Origin: Rhodanobacter glycinis
GTDB lineage: Bacteria; Pseudomonadota; Gammaproteobacteria; Xanthomonadales; Rhodanobacteraceae
Direction: 5' to 3'
DNA length: 64,000 nucleotides
Assembly (NCBI RefSeq): GCF_900114325.1
Contig: NZ_FOSR01000007.1
Location: 1 to 64,000 of the forward strand
A program made the translations under genes and the position numbers. The notes below the pieces were generated by a model. It had not been told where the DNA came from and searched no databases. It saw only the letters and a list, made by a program, of their open reading frames with translations. The first letter of the stretch is position 1. Each line of letters starts with the position of its first letter. Positions 56,875 through 64,000 of this stretch are shown here, in pieces.

Positions 56875-57599
56875 CTTTTGCAGTGATTCCCGCCATCGAC
56901 TTGCGCGGCGGCCAGGTGGTGCGTCTGAAGCAGGGCGACTATGCGCAGCAGACGACTTATGCGGCCGATCCGCGCGAACTGGCCCAGCGCTACGCGGCCG
57001 CCGGCGCACGCTGGTTGCATCTGGTCGATCTGGACGGCGCGCGTTCCGGCAATCTCGACAATCTCGCGGTGATCCAGTCCATCGCTGCTGACGGCATGGC
57101 GATCCAGGCGGGCGGCGGCGTGCGCGAGGAAGCCGACCTGCAACGGCTGTTCGACGCCGGCGTGCAGCGCGTGGTGCTGGGTAGCGTGGCCATCCGTGAT
57201 CCCGAACGCGTGGCCGCATGGCTCGACGCCTACGGCGCGGAACGCCTCACGCTGGCACTGGATACGCGTCGCATCGACGGTCGCTGGGCCTTGCCCAGTG
57301 CCGGTTGGACCGAGGTCGAGGCGCGCACCCTGGACGAGTTGGCGCCGTGGTACGCCGAGCGCGGCGCGCGGCATCTGCTGTGCACTGACATCGATCGCGA
57401 CGGCATGCTCGCGGGCTTCAATCTCGACCTCTATCGCCACCTGGCCGACAGCGTGCCGCAACTGGCCGTGCAGGCATCCGGCGGCGTGCGCTCGCTGGAC
57501 GACATCCGCGCGGCACGCGAGGCTGGCGCGAAGGGTGTGATCCTCGGACGCGCCCTGCTGGAAGGGCGTTTCACGGTAGAGGAAGCTCTCGCATGCTGA
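56871..57599 (+). CDS. hisA: ProFAR isomerase
   Basis: A 242-residue TIM-barrel isomerase of histidine synthesis. The N-terminal [13 protein letters not shown] contains the first catalytic Asp; [10 protein letters not shown] contains the second. Half-barrel phosphate-binding loops (QAGGGVR and [11 protein letters not shown]) are visible. It overlaps hisH by 4 and hisF by 7 bases. Confidence 0.97.
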   Translation: MTFAVIPAIDLRGGQVVRLKQGDYAQQTTYAADPRELAQRYAAAGARWLHLVDLDGARSGNLDNLAVIQSIAADGMAIQAGGGVREEADLQRLFDAGVQRVVLGSVAIRDPERVAAWLDAYGAERLTLALDTRRIDGRWALPSAGWTEVEARTLDELAPWYAERGARHLLCTDIDRDGMLAGFNLDLYRHLADSVPQLAVQASGGVRSLDDIRAAREAGAKGVILGRALLEGRFTVEEALAC

Positions 57600-58366
57600 G
57601 CCGCCGCATCATTCCCTGCCTCGATGTGCGCGATGGCCAGGTGGTCAAGGGCGTGCGTTTTCGCGACCACGTGGTGATGGGCGAGATCGTCGAGCTGGCG
57701 CTGCGCTATCGCGATGAAGGCGCCGACGAACTGGTGTTCTACGACATCACCGCCAGTCCCGAAGGCCGCAGCGTGGACCGCACGTGGGTGGAGAAAGTCG
57801 CCCGCGTGATCGACATCCCGTTCTGTGTCGCCGGTGGCATCCGCTCGGTCGACGAGGCGCGCGCCGTGCTGCATGCCGGAGCCGACAAGATCTCGGTGAA
57901 CTCGCCGGCATTGGAACGACCGGAGTTGATCGATGCGTTGGCTGCTGCCTTTGGCGTGCAGTGCGTGGTGGTCGGCATCGACTCGCTGCGCGATGCCGAT
58001 GGCGAATGGCGCGTACGCCAGTACACCGGCGATCCGTCCAAAACGCAGGCGCTGCCGCGCCGCACGCTGGACTGGATGATCGAGGCACAGCAGCGCGGCG
58101 CTGGAGAAATCGTGCTCAACTGCATGGGCAGCGACGGCGTGCGCCGCGGCTATGATCTGGAACAACTCTCGGTGGCTCGCGCGATCTGCCACGTGCCGCT
58201 GATCGCCTCCGGCGGTGCCGGTGAGCCGGAGCATTTCCGCGATGCCTTCGTCGAGGCTGACGTGGATGGCGCACTGGCCGCCAGCGTGTTTCACTCAGGC
58301 AGCATCGCCATTCCTGCGCTCAAGCGTTACCTGCATGAGCAAGGCGTGAGCATGCGTGTTTCCTAG
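57593..58366 (+). CDS. hisF: Imidazole glycerol phosphate synthase, cyclase subunit
   Basis: A 257-residue TIM-barrel partner of HisH that makes imidazole glycerol phosphate and [23 protein letters not shown] gives the first catalytic Asp; [13 protein letters not shown] the second. FYDITAS and [12 protein letters not shown] are family marks. It ends the overlapping part of the operon; a REP element follows before hisIE. Confidence 0.97.
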   Translation: MLSRRIIPCLDVRDGQVVKGVRFRDHVVMGEIVELALRYRDEGADELVFYDITASPEGRSVDRTWVEKVARVIDIPFCVAGGIRSVDEARAVLHAGADKISVNSPALERPELIDALAAAFGVQCVVVGIDSLRDADGEWRVRQYTGDPSKTQALPRRTLDWMIEAQQRGAGEIVLNCMGSDGVRRGYDLEQLSVARAICHVPLIASGGAGEPEHFRDAFVEADVDGALAASVFHSGSIAIPALKRYLHEQGVSMRVS

Positions 58367-58382
58367 GAAAGGCCTGATTTTG

Positions 58383-58475
58383 CTCGTCATCCCAGCGAGA
58401 GCTGGGATCCGGTGTCTCTCAAGCCTTGTTGCAGGAGTAAAGGCGCTGGGTTCCAGCTTTCGCTGGAATGACGAG
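58383..58475. repeat. REP-like element, GTCATCCCAGC family, copy 2, within the his operon
   Basis: Arms CTCGTCATCCCAGCGAGAGC (continuing TGGGATCC) and GGTTCCAGC...GGAATGACGAG belong to the same family as 36828-36910, with a longer middle. It fills most of the 159-bp gap between hisF and hisIE, the only large gap among the his genes. As RNA it could stabilise the upstream message or reduce hisIE expression. Confidence 0.9.
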
Positions 58476-58525
58476 GCCATGGATTTTCCCGCCAGCTTCA
58501 GTATTCGTCGGCAACAGGTGTCCTC

Positions 58526-59158
58526 ATGACCGTCAGCAATCCCAACGATCTTTCCCGCCTCGACTGGGCCAAGGGCGACGGCCTGCTTCCTGCCATCGTG
58601 CAGCACTGGCGCAGCGGCGAAGTGCTGATGCTCGGCTACATGAACGCTGAAGCATTGGCCGAGACGCAGTCCAGCGGCCATGTCACCTTCTACAGCCGCA
58701 GCAAGCAGCGCCTGTGGACCAAGGGCGAAAGTTCAGGCCACGTCCTTGCACTGAAGAGTATCCGCATCGACTGCGACGCCGACACCTTGCTGATCCTGGC
58801 TGATCCGCACGGCCCGACTTGCCACATCGGTACCTCCAGCTGCTTTGGCGACAGCGCCGAAGTGCGCCCGCCACTGGGCTTTCTCGCCGAACTCGATGCG
58901 CTGGTCGAACAACGCCACGCCAAGCGGCCCGAAGGCAGCTATACCACCCAGCTGTTCGAAGGCGGCATTCGCCGCATCGCGCAGAAAGTGGGCGAGGAAG
59001 GCGTCGAAACCGCGCTGGCGGCAGTGGCGCAGGGCGATGAGGAATTGCTGGGTGAGGCAGCGGACCTGGTATTTCATCTCACCGTGGCATTGCGGGCGCG
59101 CGGGCTGTCGCTGGAAGATGTGGCGAAGGTGCTGGCAAATCGGCATCGCGCCAGGTAG
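58526..59158 (+). CDS. hisI: Bifunctional phosphoribosyl-AMP cyclohydrolase / phosphoribosyl-ATP pyrophosphatase
   Basis: A 210-residue HisIE fusion performing the second and third steps. The cyclohydrolase domain (about 1-112) has MLGYMN, TFYSRSKQRLWTKGE and the zinc residues around DCDAD and GPTCH. The pyrophosphatase domain (about 113-205) has KVGEEGVETALAA and EAADLVFHL. It is separated from hisF by a REP element, and its TAG stop forms the first bases of another repeat. Confidence 0.96.
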   Translation: MTVSNPNDLSRLDWAKGDGLLPAIVQHWRSGEVLMLGYMNAEALAETQSSGHVTFYSRSKQRLWTKGESSGHVLALKSIRIDCDADTLLILADPHGPTCHIGTSSCFGDSAEVRPPLGFLAELDALVEQRHAKRPEGSYTTQLFEGGIRRIAQKVGEEGVETALAAVAQGDEELLGEAADLVFHLTVALRARGLSLEDVAKVLANRHRAR

Positions 59159-59320
59159 GAGCGTGGGCGGCAGAAATCTTCCGGGCTGCAGAAGTGGCTG
59201 CGTGGTCCATATGTCCGTCGCTTCTTGGCCCATAGAACCACTATGGGCCGGCGAATCGTCGAAAATCTGTCCTCACGCAGCCACTTTTTCGCCTCGAAAG
59301 TTTCTACCGCCCACGCTCCC
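59157..59320. repeat. 164-bp inverted-repeat element starting at the hisIE stop
   Basis: Terminal arms AGGAGCGTGGGCGGCAGAAA and TTTCTACCGCCCACGCTCCC match at about 18 of 20 positions. Inner arms GAAGTGGCTGCGTG / CACGCAGCCACTT extend the pairing. At the centre, GGCCCATAG-AACCA-CTATGGGCC is a perfect 9-bp hairpin (59227-59249). No ORF is present. The size and nested dyads suggest a non-autonomous miniature element. Confidence 0.8.
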
Positions 59321-59388
59321 AGGGATTAAAAGACCGGAGAGCACCGCGGCCGGTAATGGCATTGAGCAGGCTCAGGGCGATCCGTGCC

Positions 59389-61140
59389 CTACGGGTGCAA
59401 GCCAAACTTCGCAGCACGCGCATCGATTCCCGGTTCCAGCGAGCGTGCCGCCGACAAGTAGGCTTTGCCCGTGGCGGCTTGGCTGCTGCGGAGTTCCGCC
59501 AGACCGAGGCCGTACCAGGACCAAGCCGACTTTGGCATCAGCGTGACGGCCTGGTCGTAGGCCTCGATCGATTTTGCGTAATGGCCCAGCCGCAGCTGCA
59601 CCAAGCCTAGGCTGTCGAGATACGCGGGCTTTTTACCGTCGCGCCGGATCGCCTTGCGGCAATCGCGCAGGGCTTTGTCGAGCATCTGGTTGCTCAGGCT
59701 GCGCGCCCAGCAGCGTGCGTTGAGTGCCATGCCGAGCCTGGCGTCGTCGTCGTGCATCTGGATCCACTGGTCGAGCAGCGGCAGTGCAGCGGCCGGTTGA
59801 CCCAGTGCTATATCCAGGGAGGCGATCTGCCGGGCCTGCGGTGAACCGGCCGTTGCCAGCGCGCTCGCTGCCGTCACGTCGGCTGTCGCACCGGTTAGGT
59901 CATGCTGTTTGAGGCGAAATTCGGCGCGCAAAAGCAAGGCATCGATGTCTTTCGGGTCAAGGCTCAACGACTTGTCCAGGTCGGCGCGGGCCGCATCAAT
60001 CTGCTTCCCGGTTGCGTAAGCCCGCGCCCGAGCTGCGTAGTAGGGGGCTTCAGCCGGAGCCATCTGGATGGCCTTGCTCAAATCGGCCACGGCAGCGTCG
60101 AGTTCGCCACGCGACAGGTGCGCCTCTCCCCGTAACGCATAGCCGCTGGCGGTGGTGAGCGCGGCTTCGCCGAGATTGGCAGCAGTGGCTGGATGGTTTC
60201 CATCAGTGGCTTTGGCGAAAGTGAATACGCGTCCGCCGTTGTAGGTGAAGTACATTTTTCGCTGGCTGTTGGCGATGTACACATGATGGGCGAGCAGAAA
60301 GTCCACGCCGAGCAGCATGTCGGTGTCGTCGCCGATGCGGCCGTCAATGACCTCCATCTGGCTGTGATGGATGGTTTCCGTACCGACTGAAAACGAATCA
60401 ATCGGCACCGTCCAGGTCTTGACCGGCTTGGAGCCAATGCCGAAGCCGAGTCTGCCCACCTTGGCGTTCGATCCGTCAAGATGGATACCGATCCGCTTGG
60501 CGGCGTCAAGGCTGAGCAAGGTGGCGTAGGCGCCCGAATCAAGCACCGCCCGCACCTGTTTGCCATCTATGGTCACCTTGAGAAAGGTGCGCCGATCATT
60601 GTTGTTCTCGGCTGGTTCGGTGTCGACTACGTCGTAGTTGCCGCCTTTTGTCCAATACGCCAATGCGCTTTTTTTGCAGCCCTGGGGCCGAAATAGAGTC
60701 ATTTTTCCGTTTGCCAGATCGATTTCCAGGTCGGCAAGGTCGAGCAGATTGGCGCCGAGCAATCCGCGGCCGGTATCTGTGCCACCGACGATGAACTCGA
60801 CACGTTTGATCGTCGTGCCGAGGATGCCGAAATTCTTCACCTGCGCAAGATCAACGGAGGTAGAGCCGCCCACGCCTCCCAAACGAAAACCAAAGGGGGC
60901 AGGCCGCAGCCATAGTCCCAGCGACAGTGCCTTGGCGCGCGACATCGTATTGAAGAACGCGCCGGTATCGAGGGTGAAGCGCGTGTCTTTTCCATCGACT
61001 TTCACGATGGTTGTGGCACTTTCACCGACCATGGCCACCGGCAATGTGCCGTAGGACATCAAGTGGCAGGTGCCCGCCCAAGCCGGGCTCGTGAGCAAAA
61101 GGAAGAGACCCGTCAAGCCCAGACGCAACGTCCTGATCAC
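59389..61140 (-). CDS. Exported double retropepsin-like protease with TPR domain
   Basis: A 583-residue protein. The start is GTG 61140, preceded by AAGGGGG; it gives a clean signal peptide (MIRTLRLGLTGLFLLLTSPAWA). Two aspartyl-protease-like domains follow: FTLDTGAFF with D58 and AVLDSGAYA with D201. Each domain also has a downstream LLGxxxL strand (GLLGANLLD, MLLGVDFLL). Together they could form an intramolecular pepsin-like pair. The C-terminal half (about 330-583) is a TPR array (e.g. GYALRGEAHLSRGELDAAV, SIEAYDQAVTLMPKSAW). A periplasmic protease or peptide-binding protein is likely; the substrate is unknown. A longer TTG start at 61164 is less likely. Confidence 0.8.
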   Translation of the reverse strand: MIRTLRLGLTGLFLLLTSPAWAGTCHLMSYGTLPVAMVGESATTIVKVDGKDTRFTLDTGAFFNTMSRAKALSLGLWLRPAPFGFRLGGVGGSTSVDLAQVKNFGILGTTIKRVEFIVGGTDTGRGLLGANLLDLADLEIDLANGKMTLFRPQGCKKSALAYWTKGGNYDVVDTEPAENNNDRRTFLKVTIDGKQVRAVLDSGAYATLLSLDAAKRIGIHLDGSNAKVGRLGFGIGSKPVKTWTVPIDSFSVGTETIHHSQMEVIDGRIGDDTDMLLGVDFLLAHHVYIANSQRKMYFTYNGGRVFTFAKATDGNHPATAANLGEAALTTASGYALRGEAHLSRGELDAAVADLSKAIQMAPAEAPYYAARARAYATGKQIDAARADLDKSLSLDPKDIDALLLRAEFRLKQHDLTGATADVTAASALATAGSPQARQIASLDIALGQPAAALPLLDQWIQMHDDDARLGMALNARCWARSLSNQMLDKALRDCRKAIRRDGKKPAYLDSLGLVQLRLGHYAKSIEAYDQAVTLMPKSAWSWYGLGLAELRSSQAATGKAYLSAARSLEPGIDARAAKFGLHP

Positions 61141-61524
61141 GATGTTCCCCCTTGTGCGCCACAAGACCGCTATATGCGTATTTGGAATTCAAACGCCGAT
61201 GGGTCACGGCGCTCGCGGCATCTTAGTGAAAAATGATGGGAAACTCCGAAGCCGAGGCTGATGGGCTGTTGAGCGTGCGCAATGCCGCTGCCGTCGTGGT
61301 CGAGCGCATGAGCATGTCCCGCGCCGGTCTTTGCGGCTATCTGAAAGAAGTCCGAAAGAGACGAGCAGCCGGCGGTTGATTCACGCCGTGATCCGGGCCA
61401 GCCCGGCGGCAAGCTTTCATCGCTTCAGCCATGTTCAGCCCGAGCCCCTGTCTCTTGACAGGGTTTGGGCATCAATGCACTATCGTTCCACGTGTAATGT
61501 TTTTATGACATGTGAAGAAATATT
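61141..61524. other. Intergenic region with regulator promoter at its right end
   Basis: 384 bp between divergent genes. The right end holds the promoter at 61455-61514. The rest contains only short ORFs of improbable composition and no inverted repeat of note. Confidence 0.6.
61455..61514 (+). promoter_or_regulatory. Promoter and dyad upstream of the winged-helix gene
   Basis: A perfect -35 TTGACA (61455-61460) is followed after 17 bp by CACTAT. Downstream, CACGTGT (61489-61495) and ACATGTG (61508-61514) form an imperfect inverted repeat (6 of 7) around an A/T-rich 12-bp spacer, covering the probable start site. It is a candidate operator for the regulator encoded next. Confidence 0.55.
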
Positions 61525-61830
61525 TTGAAAGAAATATCGCCCAGCGCGCAGGAACTCAGTAGTCGGTTGGCGGCGATCGCCAGTCCTCAGCGGATGCGCA
61601 TTCTGGCGATGCTGGTGGGGGAACCCATGCATGTCAGTGAACTGGCGCGGCGGCTGGGCATGTCGCGACCGTTGTTGTACATGCACTTGACCAAGCTGGA
61701 AGAGGCCGGTTTCGTCACCGGGCACCTGGAATTGTCCGACGATGGCAAGGCGTTGAAGTGCTTCACGATTCATCCATTCAGTCTGACGATCGATCAGAAG
61801 ACGATTGTCGCGGCTGTGGCGTCCGAATAA
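61525..61830 (+). CDS. Winged-helix regulator (ArsR-like), TTG start
   Basis: A 101-residue DNA-binding protein. LSSRLAAIASPQRMRILAMLVGEPMHVSELARRLGMSRPLLYMHLTKLEEAGFV is a full winged HTH, followed by a short beta-hairpin and tail. No metal-binding cysteines are present. The start is TTG with GAAGAAA upstream; no ATG precedes the HTH. The following gene encodes a small membrane protein 15 bases away, as often seen for this regulator type. Confidence 0.85.
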   Translation: MKEISPSAQELSSRLAAIASPQRMRILAMLVGEPMHVSELARRLGMSRPLLYMHLTKLEEAGFVTGHLELSDDGKALKCFTIHPFSLTIDQKTIVAAVASE

Positions 61831-61845
61831 ACAAGGGAGAGGGTC

Positions 61846-62076
61846 ATGTTCAGCAGCTACGCGGTTTTTCTCATTCCGATTGTCGCCATCCTAGCCTGGG
61901 GCGCGCACGGCGTGGTCAGGGAAATCTACAAGGGCAAGGCGAGGGTGGCCGAGGCGGCCCGGGGCGATACAAGCAACGACACCGTTGCCGCCAACAGGCA
62001 GGTGTTGGCAAAGCTGGAAAGCATTGAGGCGCGGCTGGCTAGCGTGGAGAAGACGCTCAACGACATCCCGTCGTGA
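61846..62076 (+). CDS. Small membrane protein with coiled coil (PspB-like layout)
   Basis: A 76-residue protein with an N-terminal membrane helix (FSSYAVFLIPIVAILAWGA) and a cytoplasmic coiled coil (ANRQVLAKLESIEARLASVEKTLNDIP). The layout is that of PspB, although sequence identity cannot be judged by eye. AGGGAGAGG precedes the ATG. It is co-transcribed with the winged-helix regulator, resembling the membrane-protein/regulator pairing at 32.3 kb. Confidence 0.7.
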   Translation: MFSSYAVFLIPIVAILAWGAHGVVREIYKGKARVAEAARGDTSNDTVAANRQVLAKLESIEARLASVEKTLNDIPS

Positions 62077-62086
62077 GTTTGTGGCA

Positions 62087-63121
62087 TCAGGGCGCTGCGC
62101 TGGTTGTCGCCGGAGCGGGCGGTGCCGGTCGGAATGGAACGGTCGGCCCCGGCGTGATTCCTTTGCGCCAGCGTGCCAGTTGCGCGGCGATGCCGCTACC
62201 GATGGATATCTGCGGTTTCGATGGGGTGAGCTTGTCGTGCTTTTCCCAATCGGCAATCTCGTGGCTGGCCTGGTGGAACGCATCGACGAAGTTGTCGGTG
62301 TGGTTCAGCGCGTCGACCAGCCAGGCGTGGCCGAAGTAGGTGATGTCCGATTCGGTGCCGCAGCCGAATGAGCTGCGGTCGCTGCGCGCGGCCGTCATCA
62401 CCAGCGTGTCGCTTCCACGCAGCGGTGGAATGAAACCGCCGGAATAGCAGGCGTTCACCACGATCACTTTCCATTTGAACGGATGCTCGGCGAGGATGCC
62501 GGGCAGGTCGGTGGCGCCGATCGCGTCCAGCGGCAACGGGTCCATGTCCACCAGCAGCTGGTGGTCCTCGCTACCGTGGCTGGTGAAATAGAGCATCAGG
62601 ATGTCGTCGGGTTTCATCACCCGGGCAAGCCCATCCAGCGCGATTTCCAGATTGCTCCAGTCGGCCAGCGGTGCCGTCTGCAGCGTCGCAGGATTGTTCT
62701 CCAGCACCAGTGCGTGAGCGGTAGGGCCGAAGCGATGGGTGAACAGTCTGGCAGCGTACTCGGCTTCGTTGCGGAACACGTCTTCGCTGCCATCGCCGGC
62801 AAAGGCGATCAGGTAGAGGTTGGGTTTGCCGGCGACATGCGGGCCGAGACGGCCCACTGCGGCCTGCACCATGGCTGGTTGGGCGTATATCACCTGTTCC
62901 GGTGTGGGGGCGCTGTCCGGCCAGGCGGTTGAGCTGGCCGGACCCGTAGCCGCTGCCACTAGACCGGCGGGAGGCTCGACGAACATGTGGGCATCCATCG
63001 TTGAACTTGTCACGGGGCCGGCGTGACGATGGATGGCGTACAGCAGATATTCGGTGCCCAGTACGATGCCCCCACCTATCAGGCAGCCGAGTATCAGTAC
63101 GAGCAACGGGCGGTTGCGCAT
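62087..63121 (-). CDS. Membrane-anchored C13-family (legumain-like) cysteine peptidase
   Basis: A 344-residue protein with an N-terminal signal anchor (about 6-30) and a periplasmic caspase/legumain-like domain. The catalytic dyad is H182 in FTSHGSED and C225 in VNACYSGGF, with hydrophobic strands before each. The domain starts NLYLIAFAGDGSEDVF. C13 enzymes cleave after Asn or Asp or act as transamidases; bacterial members are poorly studied. The tail is Pro/Ala-rich. The start lies 5 bases after the mtnC stop, so the two are in one transcript. Confidence 0.83.
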   Translation of the reverse strand: MRNRPLLVLILGCLIGGGIVLGTEYLLYAIHRHAGPVTSSTMDAHMFVEPPAGLVAAATGPASSTAWPDSAPTPEQVIYAQPAMVQAAVGRLGPHVAGKPNLYLIAFAGDGSEDVFRNEAEYAARLFTHRFGPTAHALVLENNPATLQTAPLADWSNLEIALDGLARVMKPDDILMLYFTSHGSEDHQLLVDMDPLPLDAIGATDLPGILAEHPFKWKVIVVNACYSGGFIPPLRGSDTLVMTAARSDRSSFGCGTESDITYFGHAWLVDALNHTDNFVDAFHQASHEIADWEKHDKLTPSKPQISIGSGIAAQLARWRKGITPGPTVPFRPAPPAPATTSAAP

Positions 63122-63126
63122 GCTTG

Positions 63127-63813
63127 TCAGGGTGCGATGGCGTCGAAGTCGGCGAAGGCGGGGTGTTGTGACTGGGCCGGCAACGGATGGGGCGGACGCA
63201 CCAGCCATGCCGTGCGGAAACCGGCGGCGCGGGCTGCGTCCAGCTCTTCGACGATGTCGGACAGGAACAGCAGGTGTTCCGGTTGTTCGCCGATGGCGTC
63301 GGCGATGCGTTCGTAAGAGGCGCGTTCGCGTTTGGGGCCGGTTTCGGTGTCGAAGTAGCCGGCAAACAGCGGGGTCAGGTCGCCTGCCTCGCTGTAACCG
63401 AAGAACAGTTTCTGTGCGGGCACCGAGCCGGAGGAATAGACATACAGGCGCAACCCGTCCGCGCGCCATGCGCGAAGCCGCGCAGCGACTTCGGGATACA
63501 TGTGGGCCTGATAGTCGCCCGCCTCGTAACCTTCCTGCCAGATCATCCCCTGCAGCGCTTTCAGCGCGGTCGACTTGCGATCCTCGTCGATCCAGCGCAG
63601 CAGCAGTTCCACCACTTCCTGCCGGGTGGCCTCGACGTAACCGGCTTCTTTCGCAGCCTCGTGCAGCCAATGCTGTACTTCGGAGCGATCGCCATGGGTT
63701 TCGATGAAGGCCGGCAGTCGCTTGCGGGCGTAGGGAAACAGCACGTCCCTGACGAAGCTGATCGAGCTGGTAGTGCCTTCGATGTCGGTGACGATGGCGC
63801 GGATTTCGGACAT
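63127..63813 (-). CDS. mtnC: Enolase-phosphatase E1 of methionine salvage
   Basis: A 228-residue HAD-family enzyme that enolises and dephosphorylates diketo-methylthiopentyl phosphate to the acireductone. D10 and E12 in VTDIEGTTSS are the catalytic acids. YVYSSGSVPAQKLFF and FLSDIVEELDAA are the other HAD motifs. It follows mtnD on the minus strand, with a terminator-like hairpin between. Confidence 0.95.
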   Translation of the reverse strand: MSEIRAIVTDIEGTTSSISFVRDVLFPYARKRLPAFIETHGDRSEVQHWLHEAAKEAGYVEATRQEVVELLLRWIDEDRKSTALKALQGMIWQEGYEAGDYQAHMYPEVAARLRAWRADGLRLYVYSSGSVPAQKLFFGYSEAGDLTPLFAGYFDTETGPKRERASYERIADAIGEQPEHLLFLSDIVEELDAARAAGFRTAWLVRPPHPLPAQSQHPAFADFDAIAP

Positions 63814-63856
63814 GGTGGTTACCGCCGGATATCGGTGTGCAGGGTGCATGCAGCGT

Positions 63857-63894
63857 AACAACAAAGCGCCGCTCCGGCGAAGGCCGGGCGGCGC
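63857..63894 (-). terminator. Hairpin between mtnD and mtnC
   Basis: GCGCCGC and GCGGCGC enclose a second stem CCGGC-GAAG-GCCGG, with one unpaired base between. On the minus strand it is followed by TTTGTTGTT. It can act as an intrinsic terminator or attenuator after mtnD, reducing read-through to mtnC. Confidence 0.7.
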
Positions 63895-63917
63895 ATGTGC
63901 GTGTCAGGGTTCCGCGA

Positions 63918-64000
63918 TCAGCTGGCGGAAGCGGCCGCCGGATGTGGCGTCATGCGCGGGAACCGGTCGGCGATATCCTCGCCGGTGAAGTTCGCCACCC
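63918..64000 (-). CDS. mtnD: Acireductone dioxygenase, C-terminal fragment (runs off window)
   Basis: The last 27 codons of a minus-strand gene are present. The reading VANFTGEDIADRFPRM, then a Pro/Ala-rich end and TGA at 63918-63920, matches the C-terminus of acireductone dioxygenases (GWVAxFTGxDIAxRFPR). Its position before mtnC supports this. The catalytic cupin part lies outside the window. Confidence 0.82.
   Translation of the reverse strand, partial: VANFTGEDIADRFPRMTPHPAAASAS

Noticed and set aside
61170-61412. An 80-codon minus-strand ORF in the 61.2-61.5 kb gap
   Set aside because: Improbable composition, no ribosome binding site and no recognisable motif.

Overview
The window is a stretch of high-GC proteobacterial chromosome made almost entirely of vertically inherited core genes. 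Several features point to the Xanthomonadales, most likely the Rhodanobacter/Dyella group. These are an rpfE-like gene translationally coupled to recJ, a complete his operon headed by a TrpR-family regulator, a fused hisB whose phosphatase half lacks the zinc cysteines, a hisIE fusion, smc-zipA adjacency, and several families of palindromic intergenic repeats. I see no prophage, insertion sequence, CRISPR array or plasmid functions. The genus is an inference from gene order and motifs.

Layout: 1-216 holds tRNA-Ser(UGA) and tRNA-Leu(UAA). 252-7.1 kb has a small DUF2188-like protein, a GacA/UvrY response regulator, RNase E, RluC, a pterin dehydratase and NfuA. 7.1-11.9 kb is a run of minus-strand genes: two small cytochromes c, a TraB-family membrane protein, the agmatine-to-putrescine pair aguA-aguB and a BamE-like secreted protein. 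12.1-16.7 kb has an ABC-F protein (YheS type), rpfE and recJ. 16.8-19.3 kb has a STAS protein and asnB, whose leader appears to be an attenuator: a 39-codon ORF with seven Asn codons among its last sixteen, followed by mutually exclusive antiterminator and terminator stems. 19.3-24.8 kb has prfB with its +1 frameshift site, an 11-mer-repeat LEA-like exported protein, lysS, a YciI protein, BolA and a GT-C-like membrane protein. 24.9-29.5 kb has smc and zipA. 29.7-36.7 kb has an MscS-type channel, a membrane protein/winged-helix/serine-hydrolase module and an ABC exporter. 37-42 kb has ald with a divergent Lrp-type regulator, and a MerR regulator with a copper ATPase. 42.1-46.7 kb is the folC-SPOR-cvpA-purF group. 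46.8-51.3 kb has a DUF455 protein, tRNA-Pro(CGG), hisS and a long aromatic amino acid ammonia-lyase. 51.5-59.2 kb is the his operon (hisR-like, hisGDCBHAF, hisIE). 59.4-64 kb has a secreted double-retropepsin/TPR protein, a small regulator plus membrane protein pair, and the methionine-salvage genes mtnD (partial) and mtnC followed closely by a C13 peptidase.

Regulation is readable in several places: the Asn-codon attenuator of asnB, an 18-bp TrpR-like palindrome at the his promoter, an Lrp box between ald and its regulator, a stretched-spacer MerR promoter, the RF2 autoregulatory frameshift, and an inverted repeat at the promoter of the 32.3 kb module. At least five families of dispersed inverted-repeat elements decorate the intergenic regions. 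One copy lies inside the his operon and another begins at the hisIE stop codon.
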